Shown here: positions 55,106 through 63,081 of the stretch, in pieces
Layout: the number at the start of each line of letters is the position of its first letter
Numbering within the stretch: position 1 is the first letter of the stretch
NCBI RefSeq assembly: GCF_001904635.1
Contig: NZ_MRCB01000019.1
Coordinates: forward strand, 1 to 64,000
Reading direction: 5' to 3'
DNA length: 64,000 bases
Source of the DNA: Hydrococcus rivularis NIES-593
GTDB lineage: Bacteria > Cyanobacteriota > Cyanobacteriia > Cyanobacteriales > Microcystaceae
Notes under the pieces: generated by a model
Databases searched by the model: none
Told to the model about the DNA's origin: nothing
Seen by the model: the letters and a program-made list of their open reading frames with translations, nothing else
Made by a program: the position numbers and the translations under genes

Positions 55106-55158
55106 TTTGTTATTGATCCTTTGTCATTGGTCATTTGTCATTTGTTAGTGGTTAGTGG

Positions 55159-55277
55159 TTATACCAATTTTCAGGTTTTCGCGATCGACATTCTTCTCCC
55201 CTCTCCCAAATAGGGAGAGGGGTTGGGGGTGAGGGCGATCGACCATCTCTGTCATTAATGAATGAAAAATGATATTA
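55159..55277. mobile_element. 112-bp hairpin MITE, copy B
   Basis: Starts TTATACCAATTTTCA and ends TGAAAAATGATATTA, 15-base imperfect terminal inverted repeats. Core 55164-55275 is about 95% identical to 24771-24882. The centre pairs CCCCTCTCCC with GGGAGAGGGG. It lies between the convergent four-cysteine gene and menB. No coding capacity. Confidence 0.75.
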
Positions 55278-55317
55278 GTCGTTAATTGTTTCCCCATCTC
55301 AGAAGTCCTCTTATCCC

Positions 55318-56151
55318 TCAAGGTAGCCAAGGGTATTTGCGAAAATCGGGCGAGCGTTTTTCGAGAAAAGCTTGTTTTCCCTCTGCGCCTTCTTCGGTCA
55401 TGTAATAGAGTAGCGTTGCATTGCCAGCCAATTCTTGCAACCCAACTTGACCGTCGCAATCGGCATTAAAGGCAGCTTTGAGACAACGAATCGCAATGGG
55501 ACTTTTCTCTAAAATCTCATTTGCCCATTGAATACCTTCTGCCTCCAATTGCTCGACTGGGACGACACAATTCACCAAACCCATATCTAAAGCTTGAGCT
55601 GCCGTATACTGACGACAGAGAAACCAAATTTCTCTAGCTTTTTTTTGTCCGACGATGCGAGCGAGATAGCTAGCACCAAATCCACCGTCAAAACTGCCAA
55701 CTTTAGGACCAGTTTGTCCAAAAATGGCATTATCAGCAGCTATGGTTAAGTCACAAACCAAATGTAAAACGTGACCGCCACCAATTGCATATCCAGCAAC
55801 CAGGGCGATTACAACTTTGGGAATAGAACGAATCAGGCGTTGCAAATCGAGGACGTTTAAGCGAGGCACGCCATCGTCATCAATATAGCCTGCCTCTCCC
55901 CTGACGCTTTGATCTCCGCCAGAACAAAAGGCATATTTGCCGTCGGTGTGGGGTCCTGCCCCTGTCAGTAAAATAACGCCAATGTGACGATCTTCGCGGG
56001 CATCGCAAAAGGCATCATAGAGTTCAAAAACGGTTTTAGGGCGAAAAGCATTGCGTTTGTGAGGGCGATTAATAGTAATTTTCGCAATGCCTTCAAACTT
56101 GTGATACAGAATATCTTCGTAGGTTTTAGCAGTTTGCCATTCAACTTGCAT
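55318..56151 (-). CDS. menB: 1,4-dihydroxy-2-naphthoyl-CoA synthase
   Basis: 277 residues of the crotonase fold with the MenB-specific [22 protein letters not shown] oxyanion region, [20 protein letters not shown] and the C-terminal [11 protein letters not shown]. It closes the second ring of the naphthoquinone in phylloquinone (vitamin K1) synthesis, which serves photosystem I. A lone gene here; its 5' spacer (56152-56392) is AT-rich. Confidence 0.95.
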   Translation of the reverse strand: MQVEWQTAKTYEDILYHKFEGIAKITINRPHKRNAFRPKTVFELYDAFCDAREDRHIGVILLTGAGPHTDGKYAFCSGGDQSVRGEAGYIDDDGVPRLNVLDLQRLIRSIPKVVIALVAGYAIGGGHVLHLVCDLTIAADNAIFGQTGPKVGSFDGGFGASYLARIVGQKKAREIWFLCRQYTAAQALDMGLVNCVVPVEQLEAEGIQWANEILEKSPIAIRCLKAAFNADCDGQVGLQELAGNATLLYYMTEEGAEGKQAFLEKRSPDFRKYPWLP

Positions 56152-56392
56152 AAGAGGCGGTCATTTCTATCGCTTTGGCAATCTTACCGCAAAGCGCGAT
56201 CCGCTTAATATTTGCCTCAATTGATAAGAAAAAAATTCTGCACTCGATCGCAAGTTTTGAGAGAACATCTGAAAAGTCCATATTCTCTACTTTTGGGACA
56301 ACCTATGAGGAGTCACATTACAGAAATCTTTATATTTCGTTAGACTTGACTGAATTACACTTTTTTGCTGTCTTTTAAATCTAAAAAATTAG

Positions 56393-57060
56393 ACTTTGGC
56401 TATCGCTGCTATTTTATACTTTATATTTTATGTTAAAATCGAGCTTTTTATGCCGTATTTTACAGCTCCCATTGATTTAATTTTTAGTTTATATATTATA
56501 GATTTTATTTCTTTAATCATCGGCATAAATAAAGTCAAATACCTAGTCTAGTCTTTTTAGCCTGTTATTTGATTTTTTTTTTACATAACATCTATAAATC
56601 TCAAGAATTTATTGTTTATCAAAAGAATTTTATTCATGGTAGAGCGCAGATCGCTCATTTTTTGAAGAACTATGCCCAACAAGACGTTCCCGATCGCGTT
56701 ACTTTATTTTTTCCTTATGTTAAAGGAGAGCCTACTCTTTACTTTCTCTCTAGTTTTTTGGAATATAAAAAACTTCGACTCGCTAAGCCTCAATTCGCTG
56801 AATCTAAAGATGAAACTATTTTTATTCTCAAGAGTCCTCTAAAATTCCCTAAGAATAATCTATGCGTTGCTTGGGAGCGCGACCATTATTGTTATCACGC
56901 AAAAGTGCCTCAAACAGGTGACTTAATTGTAATTCTGCCAGAGAACAAGATTTCACCAGAAGCTCTCAAAGAGTTGCAGCAGCATGAAACTCTCTTGTTT
57001 CACTATCAATCTCTTCCTTTTAGCCCTCAGATGGATACCTACATTTTCAGAAAAAAATAA
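56393..57060 (+). pseudogene. frameshifted C-terminal remnant of a polytopic membrane protein
   Basis: From 56393 an open frame encodes hydrophobic segments (LAIAAILYFIFYV, APIDLIFSLYIIDFISLIIG) and stops at a TAG (56549-56551). A tandem five-base duplication, TAGTC-TAGTC (56544-56553), sits exactly there. Removing one copy joins the frame to KYLVFLACYLIFFLHNIYKSQEF and the 163-codon frame ending at 57060. The result looks like the last membrane helices and soluble tail of a GT-C-type glycosyltransferase, though that identity is uncertain. Its N-terminal part is missing. Confidence 0.6.
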
Positions 57061-57325
57061 AATATTAATTTTTTCTTAAGAAATCAGCAATTTTATCCAA
57101 GCGATCCTTACATAAACCGAACAACTCCTGTCAATTGCTCATTTGAGATAAATACTAGATTAAAAAATATAAATTCAATGGGGATCGACATTGACAAGAG
57201 AGATATGGCTCGTTAACATATGAAACGTACTTATGAAATTTATCAAAAAAAACTAATTAGTCGCTAAAAAATAACTAACCAACTTCTTTTCAAAATTAGT
57301 TGTCACGGAATTAAAAGGTTTTAAG

Positions 57326-57565
57326 ATGACTAAAATTCAACAAGTTCGCTGCCCAAATTGCGGCAGTCCTGCAAAACGATTTTATTTTTTAAACAACCAA
57401 ATTACAGAAACTTCCTGTCCGGTTTGCGATTACTTAATGGTGAACTGCTCCGTTACGGGTAAAGTGTTAGAGTCCTACGCACCCGGCATTGCAATGATGG
57501 ACGCATCGCGATGCACCCCTATACCCACCCCTCTATCTCCGTTATCCGTAGCCACTTTTAACTGA
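57326..57565 (+). CDS. small zinc-ribbon protein
   Basis: 79 residues. A zinc ribbon (C9, C12, C31, C34; RCPNCGSPAKR...SCPVCDYLM) is followed by a short tail. Cyanobacterial proteins of this type are sometimes labelled as PriA-like, without support. AAAAGG before the ATG favours the start. It ends eight bases from the convergent rlmN stop. Confidence 0.65.
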   Translation: MTKIQQVRCPNCGSPAKRFYFLNNQITETSCPVCDYLMVNCSVTGKVLESYAPGIAMMDASRCTPIPTPLSPLSVATFN

Positions 57566-57572
57566 AATCGAA

Positions 57573-58688
57573 TTAAACTTTCGATGCTCGCAACTGTCCG
57601 CAAGCTGCATCAGTTTCCAACCCGCGAGAGTAGCGAACGCTAACGGCAATACGTTTTTGTCCTAAGATATCCGCAAAGGCTTCGATGCGTTGGCGATCGG
57701 GACGCTGATAATCTGCTTCTTGAATTGGATTATAGGGAATCAGATTGACGTGGGTTTGGAATCCCCGCAGCAGTTTAGCCAACTCTAGCGCGTGTTCCGG
57801 TAAGTCGTTTGTGCCTGCTAGAAGAATATATTCAAACGTGACTCGCCGTCCCGTTATGCGAACGTATTCCCGACAGTCGTCAATGAGATTATCTAGAGTA
57901 TAGTGCTTGGCACTGGGAATGAGTCGTTCGCGCAACCGTTGGTTAGAAGCGTGAAGGCTAACCGCCAAGGTCACTTGCAGGTGATGTTGGGCAAGCTGGC
58001 GAATTTTGTTGGGGATGCCTACTGTAGAGATAGTCAGCGATCGCTGTCCGATTCCCACATCTCGATTCAAGCAGTGAACCGCAGCGACGACTTCATCGAG
58101 ATTCAGAAGCGGTTCTCCCATCCCCATAAAAACCACGTTAGTAACCCGTTGCCTAAAGTCTTCTTGTACGGTCAAAACCTGATCGACAATTTCATGCGAC
58201 TTTAGATTGCGGATGAATCCGCCTTTCCCCGTCGCACAAAAATCGCACGCCATCGGGCAACCGACTTGAGAAGACACGCAAACGGTAAGGCGTTCTAGGG
58301 ATTTTGGATTAATTGTCTTCCAGTCTCCTCTCCCAGTCTCCTTGTCTTCCCCTCTTTTGAAGGTGGGAATGCCCACGGTTTCAATAATCAATCCATCGGC
58401 GAGACGCAGGAGGTACTTGCGGGTTTTATCTGGGGCAATGCTGCGATAATGGATGGTAGAACGACCAATCGGATAATCTGCAAGCGTTTCACGCCAATGT
58501 TTCGGAAAAACGGAGATTTCCCCCAGCGATCGCGCGCCCTTTTCGTACAACCACTGATGGAGTTGCTTGCCGCGATAAGCAGGCTGTCCTTGTTGTTGTA
58601 CCCATGCGGTTAATTGCTCTAGAGATTTCCCTAACAAAACCTCGTTCTTGTCAGTTGCGATCGATTGCTTCTCAAGCTGGATAGCCAT
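57573..58688 (-). CDS. rlmN: 23S rRNA/tRNA adenine C2-methyltransferase RlmN
   Basis: 371 residues. Radical SAM cluster C144-x3-C148-x2-C151 (GCPMACDFC), [12 protein letters not shown] and the C-terminal Cys-containing DAACGQLRA are present. It methylates A2503 of 23S rRNA and A37 of some tRNAs. About 22 residues ([20 protein letters not shown], ~110-132) sit between VGIPT and RLTVCVSS, where relatives go nearly straight through. The inserted DNA is a G/A-rich repeat, so this is an in-frame repeat insertion. Confidence 0.92.
   Translation of the reverse strand: MAIQLEKQSIATDKNEVLLGKSLEQLTAWVQQQGQPAYRGKQLHQWLYEKGARSLGEISVFPKHWRETLADYPIGRSTIHYRSIAPDKTRKYLLRLADGLIIETVGIPTFKRGEDKETGRGDWKTINPKSLERLTVCVSSQVGCPMACDFCATGKGGFIRNLKSHEIVDQVLTVQEDFRQRVTNVVFMGMGEPLLNLDEVVAAVHCLNRDVGIGQRSLTISTVGIPNKIRQLAQHHLQVTLAVSLHASNQRLRERLIPSAKHYTLDNLIDDCREYVRITGRRVTFEYILLAGTNDLPEHALELAKLLRGFQTHVNLIPYNPIQEADYQRPDRQRIEAFADILGQKRIAVSVRYSRGLETDAACGQLRASKV
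58293..58361 (-). repeat. in-frame low-complexity insertion in rlmN
   Basis: Pyrimidine-rich words on the plus strand (CAGTCTCC, CCTTGTCTTCCCC) like those at 21635-21700, encoding the extra residues of RlmN just before its catalytic cysteine loop. Confidence 0.6.
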
Positions 58689-58768
58689 AGTTGCCGATAA
58701 TGCCGAGCAAATACTAATATGCCCTTCATCTATTGTGACTTATCCGCGCGATTGTCGTTTTTCAACTT

Positions 58769-60367
58769 CTACGTCCAACTAATTGGCAAACTGGAAGATA
58801 AGTGTAGATTAGAAGTATCGGACATCAGTTTTGTTTCTGCATCTAATACCTGCTCTACCTGTTGATAAAGCGCTTCTGCTTGTGCCCAAGAATTGCCGAT
58901 GCATGTTAATCCTAGCTTACCAAACTCAGATAAAGCTCCCATTAAATGAAACACCGTACCCGTTTTGGTGCTGCTGTCAAAATGCAGGCGATATTTGGCA
59001 ATGATGTCCATCAAGTCGTGGGGAAGCAATCCTTGATAGTGAGGCTTTTGTAAATTGTCGGAAGCAATATAATATTTTTCCCGGCGATGTTGGCTGTAGA
59101 AGAGACCCGTTGTATACTCGTAGTTGCCGTTAGTCAGTAACTTCAACGTCATAAACGGATGGGTCGTTCCCCCCTTGCGCAGGTTAATTTCAATTGCCTG
59201 AAGATCCCATTCCGGAGAGTTTCCTGGCTGGCGAACCGCAATAAAATCGACCCCGTACCGTTCCATGGCTCCTCTTCTGGCAAGGGCTTGTCCGACTTTC
59301 ATTCCCAATTCTTGCAAGCGTAACCGATAGGCATCGTTCGCTGGAAAGCGACAGCCGAGGTAAACTTGACCGTCGGGGCCGCCGAGAATTTGGTCGTGGG
59401 TGGAGAGGATTTCTACTTTTCCCGTTGGGTCGATATAGCCTTGGACGCTGGGCGATCGCTTTTCTTCCCCTTCGATAAACGCCTCCACGATCGCTCCCAA
59501 TTCGGGAAGACGGCTGGAAAAGGTAGCCCAGGTTTCATCTTTGGCTTGAAAACTCAAATTTTCCAGATGCTCGCGCAATACGGCTATTCTCTCGGCTTGG
59601 GTTGCCCGTCCCGGCGCGACATGTTGAATCGGTTGTAAATCGAGTACTGCGTTTCCTTCCCCAGAGAAGCCTTCATTGAGTTTAACAACCATTCGTTTTA
59701 ATTGCGGCTGGCGTTCCCAGAGTCGCACGGCTTCGATTACAAGGTCATCAACCGCCATCACGCACGGACTGCCGTCGGGATGGGGAATCTCGCATTCGGC
59801 AAAGATTTCTCGACTGCCGCTTTTTGAACCCCAGTGGAGTAACTCTGGACTAGAAGCCAGTAGAGGAATTCCCAACTGTAGAGACAGTTCGTATTCCAGC
59901 CAAGTTGAGTTGAAGCAAACCATGTAGGATTTTCCGGGACGCAGGGCGCGGCGAATGCGTTCGACGAGACGAGGGCGTTCTAAAATTTTTTGAGTCAGGG
60001 GTTTGAAAGAACCATCGTAGGTAGTCAGGAGCAGCAGGCGATCGCGAGCGTGAGAAAACGGAATTCCCGGCAGTAGTTGTAGATAATAATCGATAATCAT
60101 CGGCGATAAGGGTTGCGCCGTGATGTAAACTAATCGAGTATGGGGATTGCGCAGGCGAATCAGAGAAAATAACAGTCGTTCTTCGTAATGAAGAAATCCT
60201 GGAATCTTCTGTCCGACTCGTTGGTCGATGCTGAAAGAGGGAATGACTAAAATATCGCAATCGTCTTGTTCAAAAGTATCCACGCTTTGCCAAAGATCGC
60301 GCAACTGATTTTGCAATTGCCGAAACCGATCTGTCTGTCTGGAGACAGCACAATTGTCTATTTGCAT
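58769..60367 (-). CDS. ATP-grasp protein related to peptide ligase PGM1
   Basis: 532 residues. An N-terminal domain (~1-180) precedes an ATP-grasp fold (~190-440) with VVKLNEGFSGEGNAVL and the Mg-binding IEINLRKGGTTHP. Cyanobacterial proteins of this type are annotated as PGM1-related peptide ligases; PGM1 itself joins a peptide to an amino-acid-like starter in pheganomycin synthesis. Substrate here unknown, and no other biosynthetic genes are adjacent. Confidence 0.7.
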   Translation of the reverse strand: MQIDNCAVSRQTDRFRQLQNQLRDLWQSVDTFEQDDCDILVIPSFSIDQRVGQKIPGFLHYEERLLFSLIRLRNPHTRLVYITAQPLSPMIIDYYLQLLPGIPFSHARDRLLLLTTYDGSFKPLTQKILERPRLVERIRRALRPGKSYMVCFNSTWLEYELSLQLGIPLLASSPELLHWGSKSGSREIFAECEIPHPDGSPCVMAVDDLVIEAVRLWERQPQLKRMVVKLNEGFSGEGNAVLDLQPIQHVAPGRATQAERIAVLREHLENLSFQAKDETWATFSSRLPELGAIVEAFIEGEEKRSPSVQGYIDPTGKVEILSTHDQILGGPDGQVYLGCRFPANDAYRLRLQELGMKVGQALARRGAMERYGVDFIAVRQPGNSPEWDLQAIEINLRKGGTTHPFMTLKLLTNGNYEYTTGLFYSQHRREKYYIASDNLQKPHYQGLLPHDLMDIIAKYRLHFDSSTKTGTVFHLMGALSEFGKLGLTCIGNSWAQAEALYQQVEQVLDAETKLMSDTSNLHLSSSLPISWT

Positions 60368-60540
60368 CTTCCCAAATCAAATGCTCTGCTACCCTGCTAT
60401 CAGCAATCTTAGCCGCAATCTCATCCTATCGACTAACAAGCGTGACTTTTTCTTAACAATAAATCAAGATGGATTTTCGAGTGAGTAGAATACAGGATTT
60501 TTTTCCTCTTCCCCCATCGACAAATTTTGTCTCTCATCTA

Positions 60541-60676
60541 ATATCAAATCCGGTTGAACGACCACAATACCAAGTAGTGCGTCCGCCCTTTTGGGCACTG
60601 CGCTTGTCGCAAACGTCCCGCTTGCGACCAAGATGGTCGCACTATATGTTATGAGTAATTAAACGGATTTGAGATA
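60541..60676. mobile_element. CAAATCCG-family MITE, copy 1
   Basis: About 136 bases. Outer ends ATATCAAATCCGGTT and AAACGGATTTGAGATA are inverted. Inside are GTAGTGCG (60574) and CGCACTAT, plus hairpin CGCCCTTTTGGGC. Copy 2 at 61756-61890 is the same element in opposite orientation. The rest of the 395-base spacer 60368-60762 has no supported gene. Confidence 0.75.
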
Positions 60677-60762
60677 ACTGAAAACTACTATAAGTGCTAT
60701 AGGATGTTTCGCTTCGCGATCGCTACGCTCAACATGACTTTTCATACTTTTGGGACAACCTG

Positions 60763-61284
60763 TTAGAAATTCCCCTCATTTAGCGGATCGACTTGTAAAC
60801 CCGTTCTTCCTGATGGTTCAAAGTGAATTTCACATTGGTTGGGATTGGTATTGAAATTACAAGAATAGATCGCTAGACATTTTTGTTGGCGATCGAAGAC
60901 TCTGAGATTGTATTGATAGTCTCTAGCCACTGTCCCGAATTTGTTAACAAAGCGATAGCGATCCATATAATTTAATAACGACCAAAGTTGTCGATTAACG
61001 ACTAGATCGATGCGACGTTCCTTGGGGTAGGCTATCCAATTGGTAATTAACCTACCGCCAAAGGGATCGAACTGTTCCTTTGCCCACCAGAGACTGGGAA
61101 CCGTTAGTGCTTCCTGGGAGATCGTGCGATCGGTAACGACGTTTTTTGTAGTGAGTGGGCTATTTGCCTCTAACAATTCCAAATCCATAGGAACCTCACA
61201 GGAAATAGGAGGAGAATTTTGTGCCCAAACGGTTTGGCAGAGAAGGCTTGTTAGAATTGTTAGGATGATGAAACGCGATCGCAT
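60763..61284 (-). CDS. exported protein, unknown
   Basis: 173 residues from MRSRFIILTILTSLLCQTVWAQN, a clear signal peptide ending near QTVWA. The mature part has four cysteines that could form disulfides (ISCEVP, KCLAIYSC, NQCEIHF) and an FDPFGGRLITNWIAYP patch. Family not recognised. The frame extends three codons to a TTG at 61293, less likely. It lies downstream of the Rieske gene, bracketed with it by the two CAAATCCG-family elements. Confidence 0.6.
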   Translation of the reverse strand: MRSRFIILTILTSLLCQTVWAQNSPPISCEVPMDLELLEANSPLTTKNVVTDRTISQEALTVPSLWWAKEQFDPFGGRLITNWIAYPKERRIDLVVNRQLWSLLNYMDRYRFVNKFGTVARDYQYNLRVFDRQQKCLAIYSCNFNTNPNQCEIHFEPSGRTGLQVDPLNEGNF

Positions 61285-61316
61285 GTAAGACAAAATTGCC
61301 AGATCTAGATAGATCG

Positions 61317-61757
61317 TTACATTTTTTTCGCTAGAATTATATTTCCTTCAAGCTTGGCTTCATATGCCGTCAAAGGTTCCTCGGCGGGACCTTGGACTAC
61401 TTTCCCGTCAGGCGCAAACTGAGAACCGTGGCAAGGGCAGGCAAATAGTTTTTGGTCGGAGTCCCAGCTAACCGTACAGCCAGCATGGGTGCAAGTAGGA
61501 TTGACGGCATTAACGTTTTTGGGATCGGACGGATTGCGGATGACTAATATCGATCCTCGATCGAATTCTTTATTGAGGATTTGACCTTGTCGATCTAAGT
61601 CTGTTATTGTACCGACAGGCGCAAACCCGTCGGCACGGGCAGAATCACTAGAAGAATCTGTCTTGGCGTTTTGACGAGAACAAGCCGCGATCGCAACCGG
61701 CAGAGAACTCGCGATCGCACCAACACCAACCCAACCTAAAAATTCACGACGATCCAT
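61317..61757 (-). CDS. Tat-exported Rieske [2Fe-2S] protein
   Basis: 146 residues. The N-terminus DRREFLGWVGVG is a twin-arginine signal with a lipobox-like AIAAC. The Rieske cluster ligands are C-T-H (CTHAGC) and C-P-C-H (CPCHGSQF). It is shorter than the cytochrome b6f PetC and probably a free electron-transfer protein on the outer face of a membrane. The start codon lies at the edge of a MITE copy, so its promoter and ribosome binding site are within or beyond that element. Confidence 0.85.
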   Translation of the reverse strand: MDRREFLGWVGVGAIASSLPVAIAACSRQNAKTDSSSDSARADGFAPVGTITDLDRQGQILNKEFDRGSILVIRNPSDPKNVNAVNPTCTHAGCTVSWDSDQKLFACPCHGSQFAPDGKVVQGPAEEPLTAYEAKLEGNIILAKKM

Positions 61758-61890
61758 ATCAATTCCGTTTAATCAATGATAAATTGTAGTGCGGGCATCC
61801 TGCCCGCGAGCGAGACGTTTGCGCGGAGCGCAGCGCCCAAAAGGGCGGATCGCACTACTTGAATTATGGTTGTTTGAGCAGATTTGAGAT
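61756..61890. mobile_element. CAAATCCG-family MITE, copy 2, upstream of the Rieske gene
   Basis: About 135 bases, ends ATATCAATTCCGTTTAAT and CAGATTTGAGAT, inner GTAGTGCG (61786) and CGCACTAC (61851-61858), inner hairpins GCGGGCATCCTGCCCGC and GCGCCCAAAAGGGCG-type. Aligns over its whole length with the reverse complement of copy 1. It fills nearly the whole 153-base gap between the rubrerythrin stop and the Rieske ATG. Confidence 0.78.
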
Positions 61891-61910
61891 CGCTAAGAAT
61901 TTCCTTGCGC

Positions 61911-62603
61911 TCATCTTACTTCTTCTACTGGCTTTTTAACGCCATCAACGGTGCAATTGGTCTCGTTTGCATTCATTGCCGTCTGCCCAGACACCGAACA
62001 GACATAGAATTGTTTCGGTGCTTTCCAGGCATCAAGATTATTTAATGCTTCAGTGTAGAGTTTAGCGTGTCCGGCTTCTGCATTTCCGGCATAGGTAAAA
62101 GTCTGGACAGCGTTTTTCTCTCCCTTGGCTTTTGCCTCTTTAATGAAATCGGGGTACATCGTATCGCGCTCGTAAGATTCCCCTTTAATTGCATGTTGTA
62201 AGTTTTCTTGAGTGGATTTAACCTCCGGCGTGGCAATTGTATTTTGAGGAGTCCCTCCCATTTCTTTAATTACCTTGGCATGATTTTCCTTATGAATTTC
62301 TTCAGCCCGCGCTGCCGCCCGGAAGAGACTAGCGACTCCTTTATAGCCTTCCTCATCTGCCTTTTTCGCATAATCTAGATACATTACATGGGCATTGGAC
62401 TCGCCATTGTAAGCCATCTCTAGGTTCTTAAGCGTTGGCGATTGGGCTTTGGTAGCAGGTTGTTCCTCTGGCTGGGTTGGCTCGACTTTAGCCGATGGCG
62501 TAGTTGGCGCGCAGCCAACGAGTGCCAACATGCCTAGCGCAGCAGCAGACGTAAAGATAGCAGTTTTCTTAGCTATGTAGCGGATTTTTAGCGTAGGATT
62601 CAT
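61911..62603 (-). CDS. lipoprotein rubrerythrin-family protein
   Basis: 230 residues. Signal peptide with lipobox ALVGC. The ferritin-like diiron domain (~55-185) shows NGESNAH, ARAEEIHKENH, KGESYERD and GNAEAGHAKLY. The C-terminal rubredoxin-like tail has lost two of four cysteines (YVCSVSG, NCTVDG), so it should not bind rubredoxin iron normally. Rubrerythrins reduce hydrogen peroxide, usually in the cytosol; an exported lipoprotein form is notable. The Rieske gene follows. Confidence 0.82.
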   Translation of the reverse strand: MNPTLKIRYIAKKTAIFTSAAALGMLALVGCAPTTPSAKVEPTQPEEQPATKAQSPTLKNLEMAYNGESNAHVMYLDYAKKADEEGYKGVASLFRAAARAEEIHKENHAKVIKEMGGTPQNTIATPEVKSTQENLQHAIKGESYERDTMYPDFIKEAKAKGEKNAVQTFTYAGNAEAGHAKLYTEALNNLDAWKAPKQFYVCSVSGQTAMNANETNCTVDGVKKPVEEVR

Positions 62604-62662
62604 TGTTAAATGCTCCTTAAAAAGCTAATGGTAAAAAAGTCATTAAAAAATCGGATTTTTGA

Positions 62663-62950
62663 TTAGCGATCGCCCGTACTTTTGGGTTGAGAGCGTTTCT
62701 TAAATAATCCCGTCATACTCAAACCCGTGACGATTAAACCCGCTAATCCCAAGCCATTTAGAATTGGGTAGATCGATTCCAGTCCTAGAATGTCAAGAGT
62801 ATGAAGTCTCAGAAGAAACCCGCCGATCTCCTCTTGTCCCAACCACTCATCGAAAATGATGTAGCCCATTCCCGTAATGACGGTCAGAATTAAAGGCGCA
62901 AAAACCGCGATCGCTATAAAGCGATGATATTTACGAAAGGAACGGATCAT
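62663..62950 (-). CDS. PepSY-associated-type small membrane protein
   Basis: 95 residues with two membrane segments (about 11-32 and 62-83). FRKYHRFIAIAVFAPLILTVITGMGY resembles the first helix of PepSY-associated membrane proteins. It would be a short, single-domain version. It lies between the sensor kinase and rubrerythrin genes on the same strand. Confidence 0.65.
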   Translation of the reverse strand: MIRSFRKYHRFIAIAVFAPLILTVITGMGYIIFDEWLGQEEIGGFLLRLHTLDILGLESIYPILNGLGLAGLIVTGLSMTGLFKKRSQPKSTGDR

Positions 62951-63081
62951 AAGATTACCTCTACAGAAAAAAGTTATGATTTCTTGCCTAATTTGACTTC
63001 ATACCTTGACATCTCTTAGTTAATAAGTTAGCCAGCAAAGGTAAAGAAGTCGGGTCGATTCAAAAGATTCCCAAAAATTGC

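Noticed and set aside
54454-57190. GTCGATCCCCAT at about 54454 and its complement at about 57178
   Set aside because: A 12-base match between two spacers is noted, but with HIP1-like GATC content it is too short to call a repeat or operator.
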